The notes under the pieces: model-generated
Seen by the model: the letters and a program-made list of their open reading frames with translations, nothing else
Database searches by the model: none
Told to the model about the DNA's origin: nothing
Origin: Asterias amurensis
Lineage: Eukaryota > Echinodermata > Asteroidea > Forcipulatida > Asteriidae
DNA: 64,000 nucleotides
Direction of reading: 5' to 3'
Assembly (NCBI RefSeq): GCF_032118995.1
Contig: NC_092652.1
Location: forward strand, 20,630,544-20,694,543
Shown here: positions 1-11,082 of the stretch, piece after piece
Numbering within the stretch: position 1 is the first letter of the stretch
How the letters are laid out: each line of letters starts with the position of its first letter
Translations under genes and position numbers: made by a program

Positions 1-425
1 CGAGAAATTTTATATTTTAAAGACAACAGGGAGGGCTTTAAAAAAATTCGTACGATTTTTTTTTTCTATAAAAAAACCCCAAAACAAACAATGGGCCTAC
101 AGCCCACGTTATAAAAATGTTTGAAACAAAAATAAAAAAGGGACGCTAAGCACGTTTTTATTTCATTTGGCCTCACCGTAAATCTTGCTATGCATCGATA
201 AGCAAGCATTACATTTTAGCAATGGGTATTGGACCACGGACACAAGGGGCTTTGCGTTAGATCTTAAATTATGCATAAGTCATAATGGTATATTCCTGGG
301 CGGATTAGCTTCAGGGTTTAAAATACACGCAGCCAATCATCCGGTACATCACGAAGAAGATTGAGACGGGAAGTTAAAGTTATATACAGCCCAGCATATG
401 CAATTAGTGCTGAGCAATCACTTAA

Positions 426-803
426 AGGAATATTACAGAATCGGTTTTTGCTAGCAAAACAGTTGCTGGCAGTGTAAGCACTTTATGCAATTTACCGTTT
501 ACATAAGCTGAAAAACCTGTAGAAGTTTGAGATCGATCGGTCATCAGGGTCACGAGACAATAGTGAAACACCGATTACACATTTTTGCTTTGCATCAATA
601 CCAAAATAAAAATGAATTAAAACGTTCACTGAACGATAAACTCCAAACGCGAAGTTAGATTACTTATTTTTTATCAAATACGACATTTCAGAGAAAAATA
701 TTTCAAGGGATGTTTTCTACCATCACCATCAATAGGCCGTGTAAGTTTTATGTAAATCTGTGATCTTCACGATTTTTGTTTCCAACAATTCTGTAACATT
801 CCT
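426..803 (+). mobile_element. TTAA-type MITE, family H copy 1
   Basis: Flanked by TTAA at 422-425 and 804-807. Ends AGGAATATTACAGAATCGG and, inverted, CCGATTC-like TTCTGTAACATTCCT. 378 bp, no coding capacity. The middle (GAGATCGATCGGTCATCAGG) resembles the core of families A and B; the right half resembles family B. Confidence 0.75.
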
Positions 804-979
804 TTAAAATCTTCGAATGAGTGAACTGCACACAATGACTGTTTTGTAACATAAATACAACGCGATCAATTTTTCAAAAATAACTCAGATTTAGATTATT
901 ACACACATTAATAGACAATAAAATTAACAATAATTTTAAAACTCGTAGAGGGCGGTATTAACTAGTTAGTGGGCACAGT

Positions 980-1011
980 CCACTGATCTCTTTTATACTG
1001 GAGATCAGTGG
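980..1011. repeat. Short hairpin
   Basis: Perfect 11-base arms CCACTGATCTC and GAGATCAGTGG around a 10-base loop. The rest of 1-425 and 808-1380 shows nothing recognised. Confidence 0.5.
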
Positions 1012-1381
1012 CACAGCCGTAAAAGACAAAATTCTAGTGTGGATTTAAACAAACCGTGCTGGTTGGCATGGTTGGCTGGCTGAATGTTAATAAAACATTC
1101 AATCGTCATGAATGTGTAAAGCAAGATGAAGCGCTTTTAGTGACACACATTTCCTTTCCCAAAAATGTTCAACTAAAAACTTAGTTGTTGATGACCCGTG
1201 GAGCCTGAAAATGTTTCTAAAGTGCTTTTAATTGTTATTTTAATATATCATTGTTTTAATTGACTACCAGTATGTGTGTAGAGTGCATTGACACTATTTG
1301 TTGATGTAGCGCGATATAAGAACTAAATACAGTAATTTTATTCTTATTTTTATTAATTTCAATTTTACAGTGGCAATTTAA

Positions 1382-1759
1382 AGACACTTGACACAATTGG
1401 TAATTGTCAAAGACCAGTCTTTTTACTTGGTGTATCTCAACATATGCATAAAATAACAAACCTGTGAAAAATTTGAGCTCAATTGGTCGTCGGAGTTGCG
1501 AATAACTATGAAAAAACAAACACCCTTGTCACACCAAGTTGTGTGCTTTCAGATGCTTGATTTAGAGACCTCAAATTCTAAACTTGAGGTCTCGAAATCA
1601 AATTCATGGAAAATTACTTCTTTCTCGAATACTACGTCACTTCAGAGAGAGTCGTTTCTCAAAATGTTTTATACTATCAACCTCTCCCCGTTACTCATTA
1701 CCAAGTAAGGTTTTATGCTAAAAAATATTTTGAGTAATTATCGATAGTGTCCACTGCCT
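1382..1759 (+). mobile_element. TTAA-type MITE, family A
   Basis: TTAA at 1378-1381 and 1760-1763. Ends AGACACTTGACACAATTGGT and AGTGTCCACTGCCT. Interior has ACAAACCTGTGAAAAATTTG, TTGTGTGC and the inverted pair of GAGACCTCA / TGAGGTCTC. About 378 bp, the usual family length. Confidence 0.8.
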
Positions 1760-1979
1760 TTAAAGATAATGTACCGATCATGTACCGAACTTTGTTCCCT
1801 CGATCATCCAATTTACAGAGCTAAAAATATACGGTCAAGTGAGAGCATTTACGCGTACATTTCATGCAACCTGTACGACACTACTTTTTTTTCAAAGCGT
1901 GGGTCGTCGTTGTTGAGAACTCAAGTTTGACAGAACACACCAGTTTTTTTTTTAAATTGATGCCAAGGTTTGGTTTTAA

Positions 1980-2344
1980 AGGCAGTGGACACTATTGGTA
2001 ATTACTCAAAATAATTATTAGCATAAAACCTTTCTTGGCAACGAGTAATGGGGAGAGGTTGATGGTATAAAATATTGTGAGAAACGGCTCCCTCTGAAGT
2101 GCCATAGTTTTTGAGAAAGAAGTAATTTTCCATAAATTTGATTTCGAGACCCCAGATTTAGAACTTGAGGTCTCGAAATCAACCTAAAACGCACACAACT
2201 TCGTGTGACAAGGGTTTTTTCTTTCATTATTATCTCGCAAGTTCGATGACCGATTGAGCTCAATTTTTCACAGGTTTGTTATTTCATGAAAAACACCAAC
2301 TGTGAAGGCTAGCCTTTGACAGTTACCAATAGTGTCCACTGCCT
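1980..2344 (-). mobile_element. TTAA-type MITE, family A
   Basis: Reverse orientation, ends AGGCAGTGGACACTATTGGT and AGTGTCCACTGCCT; flanks TTAA (1976-1979) and GTAA (2345-2348). The homologous spacer upstream of receptor copy 3 (about 8938) lacks it. Confidence 0.8.
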
Positions 2345-2789
2345 GTAAACGGGAAGGTGGCTTTCATCAAAAACTTGAGGATCTGTAACAGATTCCAAAA
2401 GAAACTTGAGAATATTTATATAAAAACAGGCTCCCAAAGGGTAAAGTTTCCTTCTAAGACCATGTGGCCTTTTTGTTTTTTGATAGGGGAAAATTAAAAG
2501 CATTGGCCCTCAAAATATATGACAGCTAAGCCCCAGGGGTATTTGTAAAACCGATTGTCAATTCGCTGTAGTTGGTTTAGCTTCAGGTGCGTGTGACTCT
2601 TGATAAAAACAAGAATTATATTCCATTAAATGACCTAGATGCAATTATATAACTCAAGTGTATTGTGCACTCGAGGAGACAAATCTAATAATAAAACAAT
2701 GGATATATTCAACACTGCACGTTCATTTTGTTATTTTGAGCTTTATAACAATATTGCCCAACCTTGCCTGATGTTTTACAGTTTTATTT

Positions 2790-2851
2790 AAATACTTTCG
2801 AAAACTCGGGCTGCTTTATTTGAGCTTACGGTTGCATTACTGTTGCACTCG
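2790..2851 (+). promoter_or_regulatory. Conserved upstream block of receptor copy 1
   Basis: Reads TTCGAAAACTCGGGCTGCTT followed about 20 bases later by GCATTACTGTTGCACTCGG. The equivalent block is found upstream of copies 2, 3, 5, 7 and 8 at similar distance (about 280 bp here) while the sequence around it diverges. Likely core promoter or leader start; inferred from conservation. Confidence 0.5.
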
Positions 2852-3072
2852 GTGTTCAAAGACAATGAGTTAGAGATTGTGGAACAAGTTCTTTAGAGGA
2901 TTTCACATTGAAGTACTGATCTTGTTTTTTTTAAATGAAATTTGTTTGCTGAGGGATCTTCAACATTATTCAAGTCAATTTGAACCTGTCGTAAAATCCG
3001 CCACAAAAACTCATACTACAAAAACTTTGCAGTTTATTTCGCCGTATATCTTTTTTTGTCATAAGCTTTACG

Positions 3073-4071
3073 ATGGAATCAAATAATGGCTTTGCAACTG
3101 CGTTGAACGTGACCATTGCATGCTCGGCCATTCTCGGAAACGGTTTGGTGATTTTCGTCATGACGGTCAGACGTGAACAGTTCAGCTCCTTCACTAACCG
3201 ACTTATCCGTCACCAATCCATCATCGACTTCATCTCTGGTTTGGTGTTTCTCCTCATGACTGGGATCATTCAAAGTTCGCTTCTGGAGAATGTAGAGATA
3301 AATTTCTCCGGTTGGATTCTCTGCAAGTTGATTTTCTCAAACTTCTTTGTTTGGGGTTTAAGCGTAGCATCCACGTACAATCTGGTGGTGATATCGCTGG
3401 AGCGTTTTCTTGCTACGTGCTATCCGGTTAAACACCGCAACTACTGTTCACTCTTCAAGATCAAAGTTTCAATGTGTGTTGCTTGGATCATCGGTTTCAT
3501 ATATGCTGTCATGTATATTTTCCTATACAAAGTCAATGGGAATCGGTGCGGCTTTAATCGTTCCATTAGTCCCACTGCATTGAATATTGTGTTTTGTGTA
3601 ACTGTTTTCGTCGAGTATATCGTTCCAGTGATCCTGATATCGATTTCGTACGGTAGAATACTCCTCGTTCTTCGACACAAACTTTTCAATGCTAACGCCA
3701 ATCAGCAAGATGGTGTCTTCAGCAAGGCTAAGAGAAACGTCATCATGACGATGCTGATTGCTGGTTGCATGTTCTTCATTTGTTGGACCCCAACGCAGAC
3801 GTTGCGATTTCTCCTAACCATTGGTGTCGTCACAAGAAGAACAAGTTCATTCACTTCAATCAGTCTGGCTTTCACGGGTTTAATCATGTGTAACATGACC
3901 GTGAATCCAGTCGTTTATTGCTTCAAGTACGAGCATTTCCGTACACAGCTTAAGCAACTTGTACGGGGCCGATTTGGTCGAAGCCGAGTGCGTCCTGGAG
4001 TGGAGTCTAAAGATGCACCCTCTTTGGTCATAGACCCGATACAGCAATCGGCAATTACACAGGCGATGTAA
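3073..4071 (+). CDS. Intact intronless class A GPCR, array copy 1
   Basis: A 332-residue seven-helix plasma-membrane receptor expected to couple to G proteins; ligand unknown. TM1 lies at about 10-32 with GNGLVIF, TM2 at 47-69 with the conserved Asp at 52, and TM3 at 82-112 with disulphide Cys 84 and ERF (110-112) in place of DRY. TM4 is at 130-153 with Trp 138, ECL2 Cys is 159, TM5 is at 171-200 with Pro 185, TM6 at 220-249 with CWTP (237-240), and TM7 at 262-284 with NPVVY (278-282). The 48-residue C-tail is basic. Asn 77 and Asn 162 are possible glycosylation sites in ECL1 and ECL2. The ATG at 3073 begins the conserved MESNNGFATA start. An AATAAA lies at 4081, ten bases after the stop. First receptor of the same-strand array. 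The family (rhodopsin class) is certain; a chemosensory role is inferred only from the clustered expansion. Confidence 0.93.
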   Translation: MESNNGFATALNVTIACSAILGNGLVIFVMTVRREQFSSFTNRLIRHQSIIDFISGLVFLLMTGIIQSSLLENVEINFSGWILCKLIFSNFFVWGLSVASTYNLVVISLERFLATCYPVKHRNYCSLFKIKVSMCVAWIIGFIYAVMYIFLYKVNGNRCGFNRSISPTALNIVFCVTVFVEYIVPVILISISYGRILLVLRHKLFNANANQQDGVFSKAKRNVIMTMLIAGCMFFICWTPTQTLRFLLTIGVVTRRTSSFTSISLAFTGLIMCNMTVNPVVYCFKYEHFRTQLKQLVRGRFGRSRVRPGVESKDAPSLVIDPIQQSAITQAM

Positions 4072-5400
4072 GAACTAAGAAATAAAGGTACGATTCACTC
4101 AAACAGGTAGATAATTCACGAGAAAACACAAACGATGGTCGATGGTTTTGCCAAAAAATAATATTCCTATATGCACAGAATTCACGTAATCCTAAGGTTT
4201 TTTTTAAATTAAGTGTCCGTGCTCGAAGCCGACTCCTTTTTTCCGGGTCTTTTCTTTTCTGAGCCGACTTGAAGATTTGGATAGCACACAAACAAATTTG
4301 AAAGTCTAAATGAAAAGTGCGTGGTTTACTGTTTTTGTTTTGTTACCTTGAGGACTATGAATAACTTGCAAGTTTCGTTACGAGAATATTATATGTTGAG
4401 AAATTCATTTTTAAGTCTTTCACTGCAGTAGACTGTTTGTGGTAAACACAATTCAGGTCGCGGTTTAAATTTGAAGGTCTTGACGACTAGTTTTATTCCG
4501 ATATGCACGGTTACTGTTTTCTTGTGTTGCCTTGATCATTTATAAGAACGACCTTGACGAGTATTCCTAATCTGAAAGTTTCTTGATGAGAATTGTGTGT
4601 CAAGAAATTAAAAGCGTTGATCTTTCCATTTTTAGGGTCTTTCACTTTGATTGCCGACCCAGAAAAGACAGAACTTTTTTTTAGACCCAGAAAATATCCA
4701 AGTTATTTGTCCTCTTAGCCAACCGGGTCTCATACGTCGTCATTTCTGCTCTGAGCCGACTTTTTTTGGTCTATTAAGTTTCTGCACTCGAAGCTGACTC
4801 TGTCTTTCCAGGTCTCTTTTTAAGTTATTTCTACTCTGAGCCGACCAGAAGATTTGGATACAAGTTAATGGAGGTCTTTACGAAAAGCTTTAAACCGGTT
4901 ACTATTTTTTTCTTTCTTTTTTTCTTGAGGATTTAAAAGAATGACCTAGAAGAATATTCAAACTGTAGGTTTCTTGACGAGAATGTGTGTCAATAAATTA
5001 AAAGCGTTGATTTCAGTTTTAGAGTATTTCACTGCAGCAGTAGATCGTTTGTGATCAACAAGATTCAGGTCCCGATATTTGGTTTGCTTCAAAGTCGGTG
5101 GCGTTTTAAGAAATGCTGAAAGCTGGCAAAAAGCAACACATGACTCTGAAAAGATCTTGGCTGCAAATCAACCTTCAAACTTTAATTTTTGAAGTTGATT
5201 GTTTGTGATCAACGAGAATCAGGTCCCGATTTTTTGTTTGCTTGAAAGTCGGTGGCGTTTTACATGTTAACAAGAAATGCTGAAAGCTTGCGGAAAGCAT
5301 TACATGACTCTAAAAGGATATTTGGTGCAATTTAGCCGCCTAGCTTAAATTTTGAATTCAATGTTCAGTGTTGTATACGGTGTGAGATGTGGATTCCTAA
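4072..5400. other. Receptor spacer with duplicated segments
   Basis: No gene. CTGAGCCGACTT with a GAAGATTTGGATA stretch recurs (4260, 4840), and a block containing TCAGGTCCCGAT, GTCGGTGGCGTTTTA and AAATGCTGAAAGC is tandemly duplicated (about 5043-5180 and 5198-5345). The same spacer type follows at 7110-8600. Confidence 0.6.
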
Positions 5401-5439
5401 AAATATAATCGTCCAAGGTTGCCCTGTACAGTTTTATTC

Positions 5440-5500
5440 AAATACCTTCGACTACTCCGGCAGATTCATTTTATGCTTTGGTCCCACTACTGTTCGCCTG
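5440..5500 (+). promoter_or_regulatory. Conserved upstream block of receptor copy 2
   Basis: CCTTCGACTACTCCGGCAGA followed by TCCCACTACTGTTCGCCTGG, about 320 bp before the ATG. Preceded by TGTACAGTTTTATTCAAATA as in copies 1 and 3. Confidence 0.5.
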
Positions 5501-5757
5501 GACAAGGATAGTTGGTGAGAGATCCGAAGTTATCAGTATAAACCACATGGGTTTCTGAATTTACAATTGATATTTTCTGCGTTCACCAAACTAAGTCGCG
5601 CCATTTTAGTTGATGATATCTTTCTCAAAACAATCAAGATCTTACCTAGTACACTCAACAAACTCAACTTATATTCTTCTGTTGTTGGAGCAGCAAACAA
5701 TCTGATCAAAATACTTCAGAGTATTTTTTGATAAACTTTTTTACCGATCAGCCTACA

Positions 5758-6753
5758 ATGGCAAGTAAAGGTTTGGCTTTTGCGTTCAACATGATCATGG
5801 CATTTTTGGCTATCCTCGGAAACGGTTTGGTGATTTTCGTCATGACGGTCAGACGCAAACAGTTCAGCTCCTTCACTAACCGACTTATCCGTCACCAATC
5901 CATCATCGACCTCATCTCTGGTTTGGTTTTCCTCGCAGTGACTGTTATCGTACAAACTTCGCTTTGGGACAACTTAGGAATTAATTTCTTCGGTTGGATT
6001 CTCTGTAAGTTGGTTGGCTCAGGTTTTTTCGTTTGGGGTGTAAGCGTAGCATCCACGTACAATCTAGTTCTGATATCGCTGGAGCGTTTTCTTGCCACGT
6101 GCTATCCAGTCAAACACCGCAACTACTGCTCACTCTTCAAGATCAAAGTTTCAATGTGTGCTGCTTGGATCATCGGTTTCACGTATGCGCTGAGGTCTAC
6201 CTTTTTGTTCAAACTCACTGGTAACAAGTGCGGCTATGATTATTCCATCAGTCCCACTGCTAGGATCGTTCCGTTCATTATGAGTATGTTGGTGGAGTAC
6301 ATTATTCCTGTGACACTCATCTCGTTTTCATAGGTGAGAATACTCCTCGTTCTTCGACACAAACTTGAAAATGCTAACGCCAATCAGCACAATGGTATCT
6401 TGAGCAAGGCTAAGAGAAACGTCATCATGACGATGCTGATTGCTGGTTGCATGTTCTTCATTTGCTGGACTCCGATGCAGGCGTTGCGGGTGTTCATTTC
6501 CATCGGTGCATTTTCTTCAAGCTCCGGCGCATTGGTAATTCTCCTTGCTCAGGCGTTTATGAGTATGATCATGTGCAACATGTGCGTGAATCCAGTCGTT
6601 TATTGCTTCAAATACGAGCATTTTCGCGCTCAGCTGAAGCAACTCGTACAGAAGCGATTTCGCCGAAACCGGGTGCGTCCTGGAGGGTCTACTGGTGCGC
6701 CCTCTTTGGCCATAGACCCGATTCAGCAAACGGCAACAGCACAAACGCTTTAG
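5758..6753 (+). pseudogene. Full-length class A GPCR with one in-frame TAG, array copy 2
   Basis: The ATG at 5758 (MASKGLAFAF) starts a receptor homologous to copy 1 over its whole length. An in-frame TAG at 6331-6333 falls where the intact copies have the conserved TM5 Tyr (ISFSYGRILL in copy 5, ISFS-stop-VRILL here). The frame then continues open for 139 codons through TM6 (CWTP) and TM7 (NPVVY) to the normal C-tail. Compared with intact copies the local change is TACGGTAGA to TAGGTGAGA: three substitutions, or a one-base loss with a one-base gain. Nothing else is broken. Copy 3 carries the same lesion. Either it is a recently inactivated gene or the stop is read through; a TM1-TM5 product would not be expected to signal. 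An in-frame ATG ten codons upstream (5728) is less likely as start because MAS/MES starts recur in the paralogues. Confidence 0.85.
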
Positions 6754-6888
6754 TTCTCAGAAATAAGGTACGATTCATTCAAACACGCACAAAATTCCCG
6801 AAAAAGGGTATAAAATGTTTATGATTGTTTTAACGAAAATTGTTATTCCGATGTGCACGGGTTTGTGCGGTATACTGGGCGGTAGTTA

Positions 6889-7107
6889 ATCTCCTGGGAC
6901 AGTCACTCATGGGTTTGATCATTTGTAACATGAGCGTGAATCCAGTCGTTTATTGCTTCGAGTACGAGCATTTTAGTACACAGCTCAAGCAACTTGTACG
7001 GAGCTGATTTGGTCGAAGCCGAGTTCGTCCTGGAGTGGAGTCTAACGATGCGCCCTCTTTGGCCATAGACCCGATACAGCAATCGGCAATCACACAGGCG
7101 ACGTAAG
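6889..7107 (+). pseudogene. GPCR relic: TM7 and C-tail only
   Basis: Reads as the last part of TM7 (GLIICNMSVNPVVYCF) and the C-tail up to ...AITQAT-stop, closest to the 3' end of copy 1, with a TGA in the tail after LVRS. The 3' flank (GGTACGATTCAC, then CACGAGAAAACACAAACG) also matches the copy 1 flank. No TM1-TM6 sequence precedes it; it sits about 140 bp after the end of copy 2. It looks like a leftover of unequal recombination between array units. Confidence 0.85.
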
Positions 7108-7487
7108 ATCTAAGAAAGTAGGTACGATTCACACAAATATGCAAATAATTCACGAGAAAACACAAACGGTGTTTGATGGTTTTGCCAAAAAGGTGATATT
7201 CCGATATTCACAGAACGTACGTTGTTTTATATGACGATCGAGGAAATTTGCTAGCTCGCCGGGCAGGTGAGTCAGGAAACTAAAAGATTTAATCTTTCAA
7301 TTTGAGCGGCTTTCACTGGCACAGAGAAGACGGAACTTAGACCCAGAAAATATCCATGTTCTTTTGTGCTCTGAACTGACTGGTTCTTTCCAGGTAAAAA
7401 ATCATTCTGCTCTGAGCTGAATGGGTCTTTCTAGGTCTAATAAGTCTCTTTGCTCGAAGCCGACTCTGCCTTTCCGGGTCTTATTAA

Positions 7488-7858
7488 AGGAACATTGCAA
7501 ACTTGGTTTTAGCTAACAGTTGCTGGCAGTGGTAAGCACTTTATGTAATCCACCATAATACCAAAACACTGAAAAAACCTGGAGAAGTTTGAGGTCGATC
7601 GACCACCTGGCTCACCAGAACATAGTGAAACAAAAAACCACATTACACATTTGCATGATATCGTTTGAGATAAAAATGAATAAAACGCTCACTGAGCGGT
7701 AAACTCTGACAAGTTGTATTTATTTCTCATCAAACATGACATTTCAGACCTAAATATTTCAAAATATGTTTTCTACCATCATCATCATTGGACCGTGTAA
7801 GTTATAGGCAAATTTATAGTATTCAAGATTTGTTTTCTTATAAACTCTGTTATATTCC
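7488..7858 (+). mobile_element. TTAA-type MITE, family H copy 2
   Basis: TTAA at 7484-7487 and 7859-7862; ends AGGAACATTGC and GTTATATTCC. Same family as 426-803. Inserted into the duplicated spacer at the position that is an empty TTAA (4819-4822) after receptor copy 1. Confidence 0.75.
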
Positions 7859-8202
7859 TTAAAGTCTTTTCTTCTCTGAGCCTGAAGATGTTGATAAATA
7901 CAAACGTTTTGAAGATCTTGACGAAAAGTTTTACACCGATGTGCACGGTTACCGTTTTGTATTGTTACCTTGAAGATTTACAAGAACTACCAAGAAGAAT
8001 ATTCTTAATCTGAAAGTATCTTGACGAGAATGTGTATCAAGAAACTAAAAGCGTTGATCTTTCAATGTTAGCATCTTCCACATTGATTGCCCATGAAGAC
8101 CGAACTTTAGACCACAAAATAGCCATTGTGCTTCTAGCCAACCGGTTCTTAAAGGTAATTTCTGCTCTGATGAGCCGACTTGGTATTTTTTTGGTTTATT
8201 AA

Positions 8203-8525
8203 AGCCATTGGACATTTTCGGTAAACAGTATTGTCCAAGGCCCACACTTCGTGTATCACATTTTATATATAAAATAACAACCCTGTGAAAATTTGGGCTC
8301 AATTGGTCATCGGAGTCGGGATAAAATAACGGGAAACCCCACCCTTGTTTCCGCACGTTTCGCCGTGTCATCCGTAATGTCGAGAATTGATATTGTTTTA
8401 ATGTTTTCTCAAAAAGTAAAGCATTCCATGGGATAATATTTCAAGAGAAGTCTTTCACCATTACCTTCTGTAAACCCTGTAAGTTATTTGTAAATCTGTG
8501 AACTTTTTTTTCTGTTCCGAAAGAT
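8203..8525 (+). mobile_element. TTAA-type MITE, family B (3' end lost)
   Basis: Begins AGCCATTGGACATTTTCGGT after TTAA (8199-8202); the right end stops at CTGTTCCGAAAG without its last bases or TTAA. The matching spacer after copy 1 has the empty TTAA at 4774-4777. Confidence 0.75.
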
Positions 8526-8610
8526 TTGAATAAAACACAAATTGTTTGCAGGTTTGGACAATAAGTTAAATACCGATTTTTTTTTGTTATCTTGAGGATT
8601 CAAAAGAATG

Positions 8611-8884
8611 ATAATAATGGAAGAATAAACACCTTTGTCTCACAAAGTTGTGTGCTGTCTACTATGCCTGATTTCGAGACCTCAAAATCTAATTCTGAGG
8701 TTTCGAAATCAAATTCAAATATTTGAGTGAAAAATTACTTCTTTCTTGAAACTACGTTACTTCAGAGGGAGCCGTTTCTAACGAATGTTTTTATATACTA
8801 TCAACAGCTCTCCTTTAATCGTTAAACAAGTAAGTTTTTATGCAAACAACTATTTTGAGTTATTACCAAAAGTGTCCAGTGCCT
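8611..8884 (+). mobile_element. TTAA-type MITE, family A (5' truncated)
   Basis: Right part of family A from AATAAACACCTTTGTCTCAC to AGTGTCCAGTGCCT, followed by TTAA (8885-8888). The left end is missing. Confidence 0.7.
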
Positions 8885-9325
8885 TTAAGAACTCGAGTTT
8901 CACTACCAGTTTTATATAATTGATGTAAAGGTTTGGTTTGACGGGAAAGTGGCTTTTGACAAAAACTTTAGGAATATGTAACATATTCCCGAAGAAACTT
9001 AACGAGATGTATACATACTCCCAAAGGATTTTTGGAGCTTTCCTCTAAGAACAGGAGACATTATATTAGGGAGAGTAAAAGCATTAGCCCTCAAATTATA
9101 TAAAAGATAAACCCCGTGAGTATTTGTGATGTAGCTGTTTAAACAAGAATTACATTCCTTTGTAGGACCTTGGTTCATTTATATATAACTCAAATGTATT
9201 GTTCATTGCTAAGTTCTCGAGACACATCTTTTCATAAAGCAATGACTATATTCAACACTGCACGTTCATTTTTTTTTTGAGCCTTAGACAATCTTTCAAC
9301 CTTGCCTGAGGTTTTACAGTTTTAT

Positions 9326-9382
9326 TTAAATACTTTCGAAATCTCAGGCTGGTTTATTTTAGCTTTCGGTTGCATTACATGT
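9326..9382 (+). promoter_or_regulatory. Conserved upstream block of receptor copy 3
   Basis: CTTTCGAAATCTCAGGCTGG followed by GGTTGCATTACATG, about 275 bp before the ATG; closest to the block of copy 1, in keeping with the copy-1-like 5' end of this gene. Confidence 0.5.
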
Positions 9383-9605
9383 ACAAAGCGGTGTTTTTGA
9401 GATCGAAAGTAGGTAATAACACGGGTTCTTTCGAGGTATTTACATTGAATTAAGAATATTTTACCTCAAATTTGTTACACTGAGAGTTAATTCAACATAC
9501 CCCGTTCAATTTAACCTTTTTTTAATATAAAATCCGCTGCAAAAACTCATACTAAAAAACTTCACAATTTGTTTCGCTACATTTTCATTTGTAATCAACT
9601 TTACG

Positions 9606-10607
9606 ATGGAATCAAATAACGGCTTTGCAACTGCGTTGAACGTGACTATCGGATGCTCAGCCATTCTCGGAAACGGTTTGGTGATTTTCGTCATGACGGT
9701 CAGACGCAAACAGTTCAGCTCCTTCACTAACCGACTTATCCGTCACCAATCCATCATCGACTTCATCTCTGGTTTGGTGTTCCTCGCAGTGACTGTTATC
9801 GTACAAACTTCGCTTTTGGACAATTTAGGAATTAATTTCTTCGGTTGGATTCTTTGTAAGTTGGTTGGCTCAGGTTTTGTCGTTTGGGGTGTAAGCGTAG
9901 CATCCACGTACAATCTAGTTTTGATATCGCTGGAGCGTTTTCTTGCCACGTGCTATCCGGTCAAACACCGCAACTACTGCTCACTCTTCAAGATCAAAGT
10001 TTCAATGTGTGCTGCTTGGATCATCGGTTTCACGTATGCCCTGAGGTCTACCTTTTTGTTCAAACTCACTGGTAGCAAGTGCGGCTATGATTATTCCACC
10101 AGTCCCACTGCTAGGATCGTTCCGTTCATTATGAGTATGTTGGTGGAGTACATTATTCCTGTGACACTCATCTCGTTTTCATAGGTGAGAATACTCCTCG
10201 TTCTTCGACACAAACTTGAAAATGCTAACGCCAATCAGCACAATGGTATCTTGAGCAAGGCTAAGAGAAACGTCATCATGACGATGCTGATTGCTGGTTG
10301 CATGTTCTTCATTTGCTGGACTCCGATGCAGGCGTTGCGGGTGTTCATTGCCATCGGTGCATTTTCTTCAAGCTCCGGCGCATTGGTAATTCTCCTTGCT
10401 CAGGCGTTTATGAGTATGATCATGTGCAACATGTGCGTGAATCCAGTCGTTTATTGCTTCAAATACGAGCATTTCCGCGCTCAGCTGAAGCAACTCGTAC
10501 AGAAGCGATTTCGCCGAAACCGGGTGCGTCCTGGAGTGGAGTCTACTGGTGCGCCCTCTTTGGCCATAGACCCGATTCAGCAAACGGCAACAGCACAAGC
10601 GCTCTAG
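9606..10607 (+). pseudogene. Full-length class A GPCR with one in-frame TAG, array copy 3 (mosaic)
   Basis: A receptor open reading frame from ATG 9606 interrupted only by TAG at 10182-10184, the same stop in the same context as copy 2; the next 140 codons stay open through TM6, TM7 and tail. The first 20 or so residues (MESNNGFATALNVTIGCSAI) and the 5' flank match copy 1, while residues from about 35 to the end and the 3' flank match copy 2 almost base for base. The copy is therefore a recombinant of the two. Motifs GNGLVIF, ERF, CWTP and NPVVY are all kept. The small differences from copy 2 (for example Val for Phe in TM3, and VESTGAP in the tail instead of GSTGAP) keep the frame open, so decay since the stop has been slight. 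Confidence 0.85.
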
Positions 10608-11082
10608 TTCTCAGAAATAAGGTACGATTCATTCAAACACACACACAAAATTATCGAAAAAGGGCATTAAAATGCTTTTGATTGTTTTAATTGTGTGGTA
10701 CACTGGGCGTACGGGAGCTAGTGGGCATGTTTATTTTCTCTTTTAAGAAAAACATAATAAATATTACATTGTTGGGTTTAGCACCGCAATGTTTTTATCG
10801 GGCAAAAGTTTTCAAAAGGGACCGTACGACAACATGGGGGAAAGCCAAACATTATGCTCTGCTAAGCATGCCTGTTTTTACTGTGCAACAAATACTTTTT
10901 TTTACACTTTTAGTCTTGTTCGGACTTTCCAGCCATCTTTGGCATATAATCGCCTTGTGTGCATACGACCGTTCGGTTTGTGTGGGGAGTCTGAAACACG
11001 ACTTCCAGAGTGTCCATAACTGTTTCTCATACACCTTCAATGGGTTTTTTGTTGTAGTGCTTTTGCAAAATAAATGGTTTAA

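Noticed and set aside
6325-6340. TAGGTGAGA as a splice donor that removes the stop in copies 2 and 3
   Set aside because: The TAG lies before the GT, so splicing there would leave the stop in the exon, and the sequence after it is good receptor code with no need of an intron.
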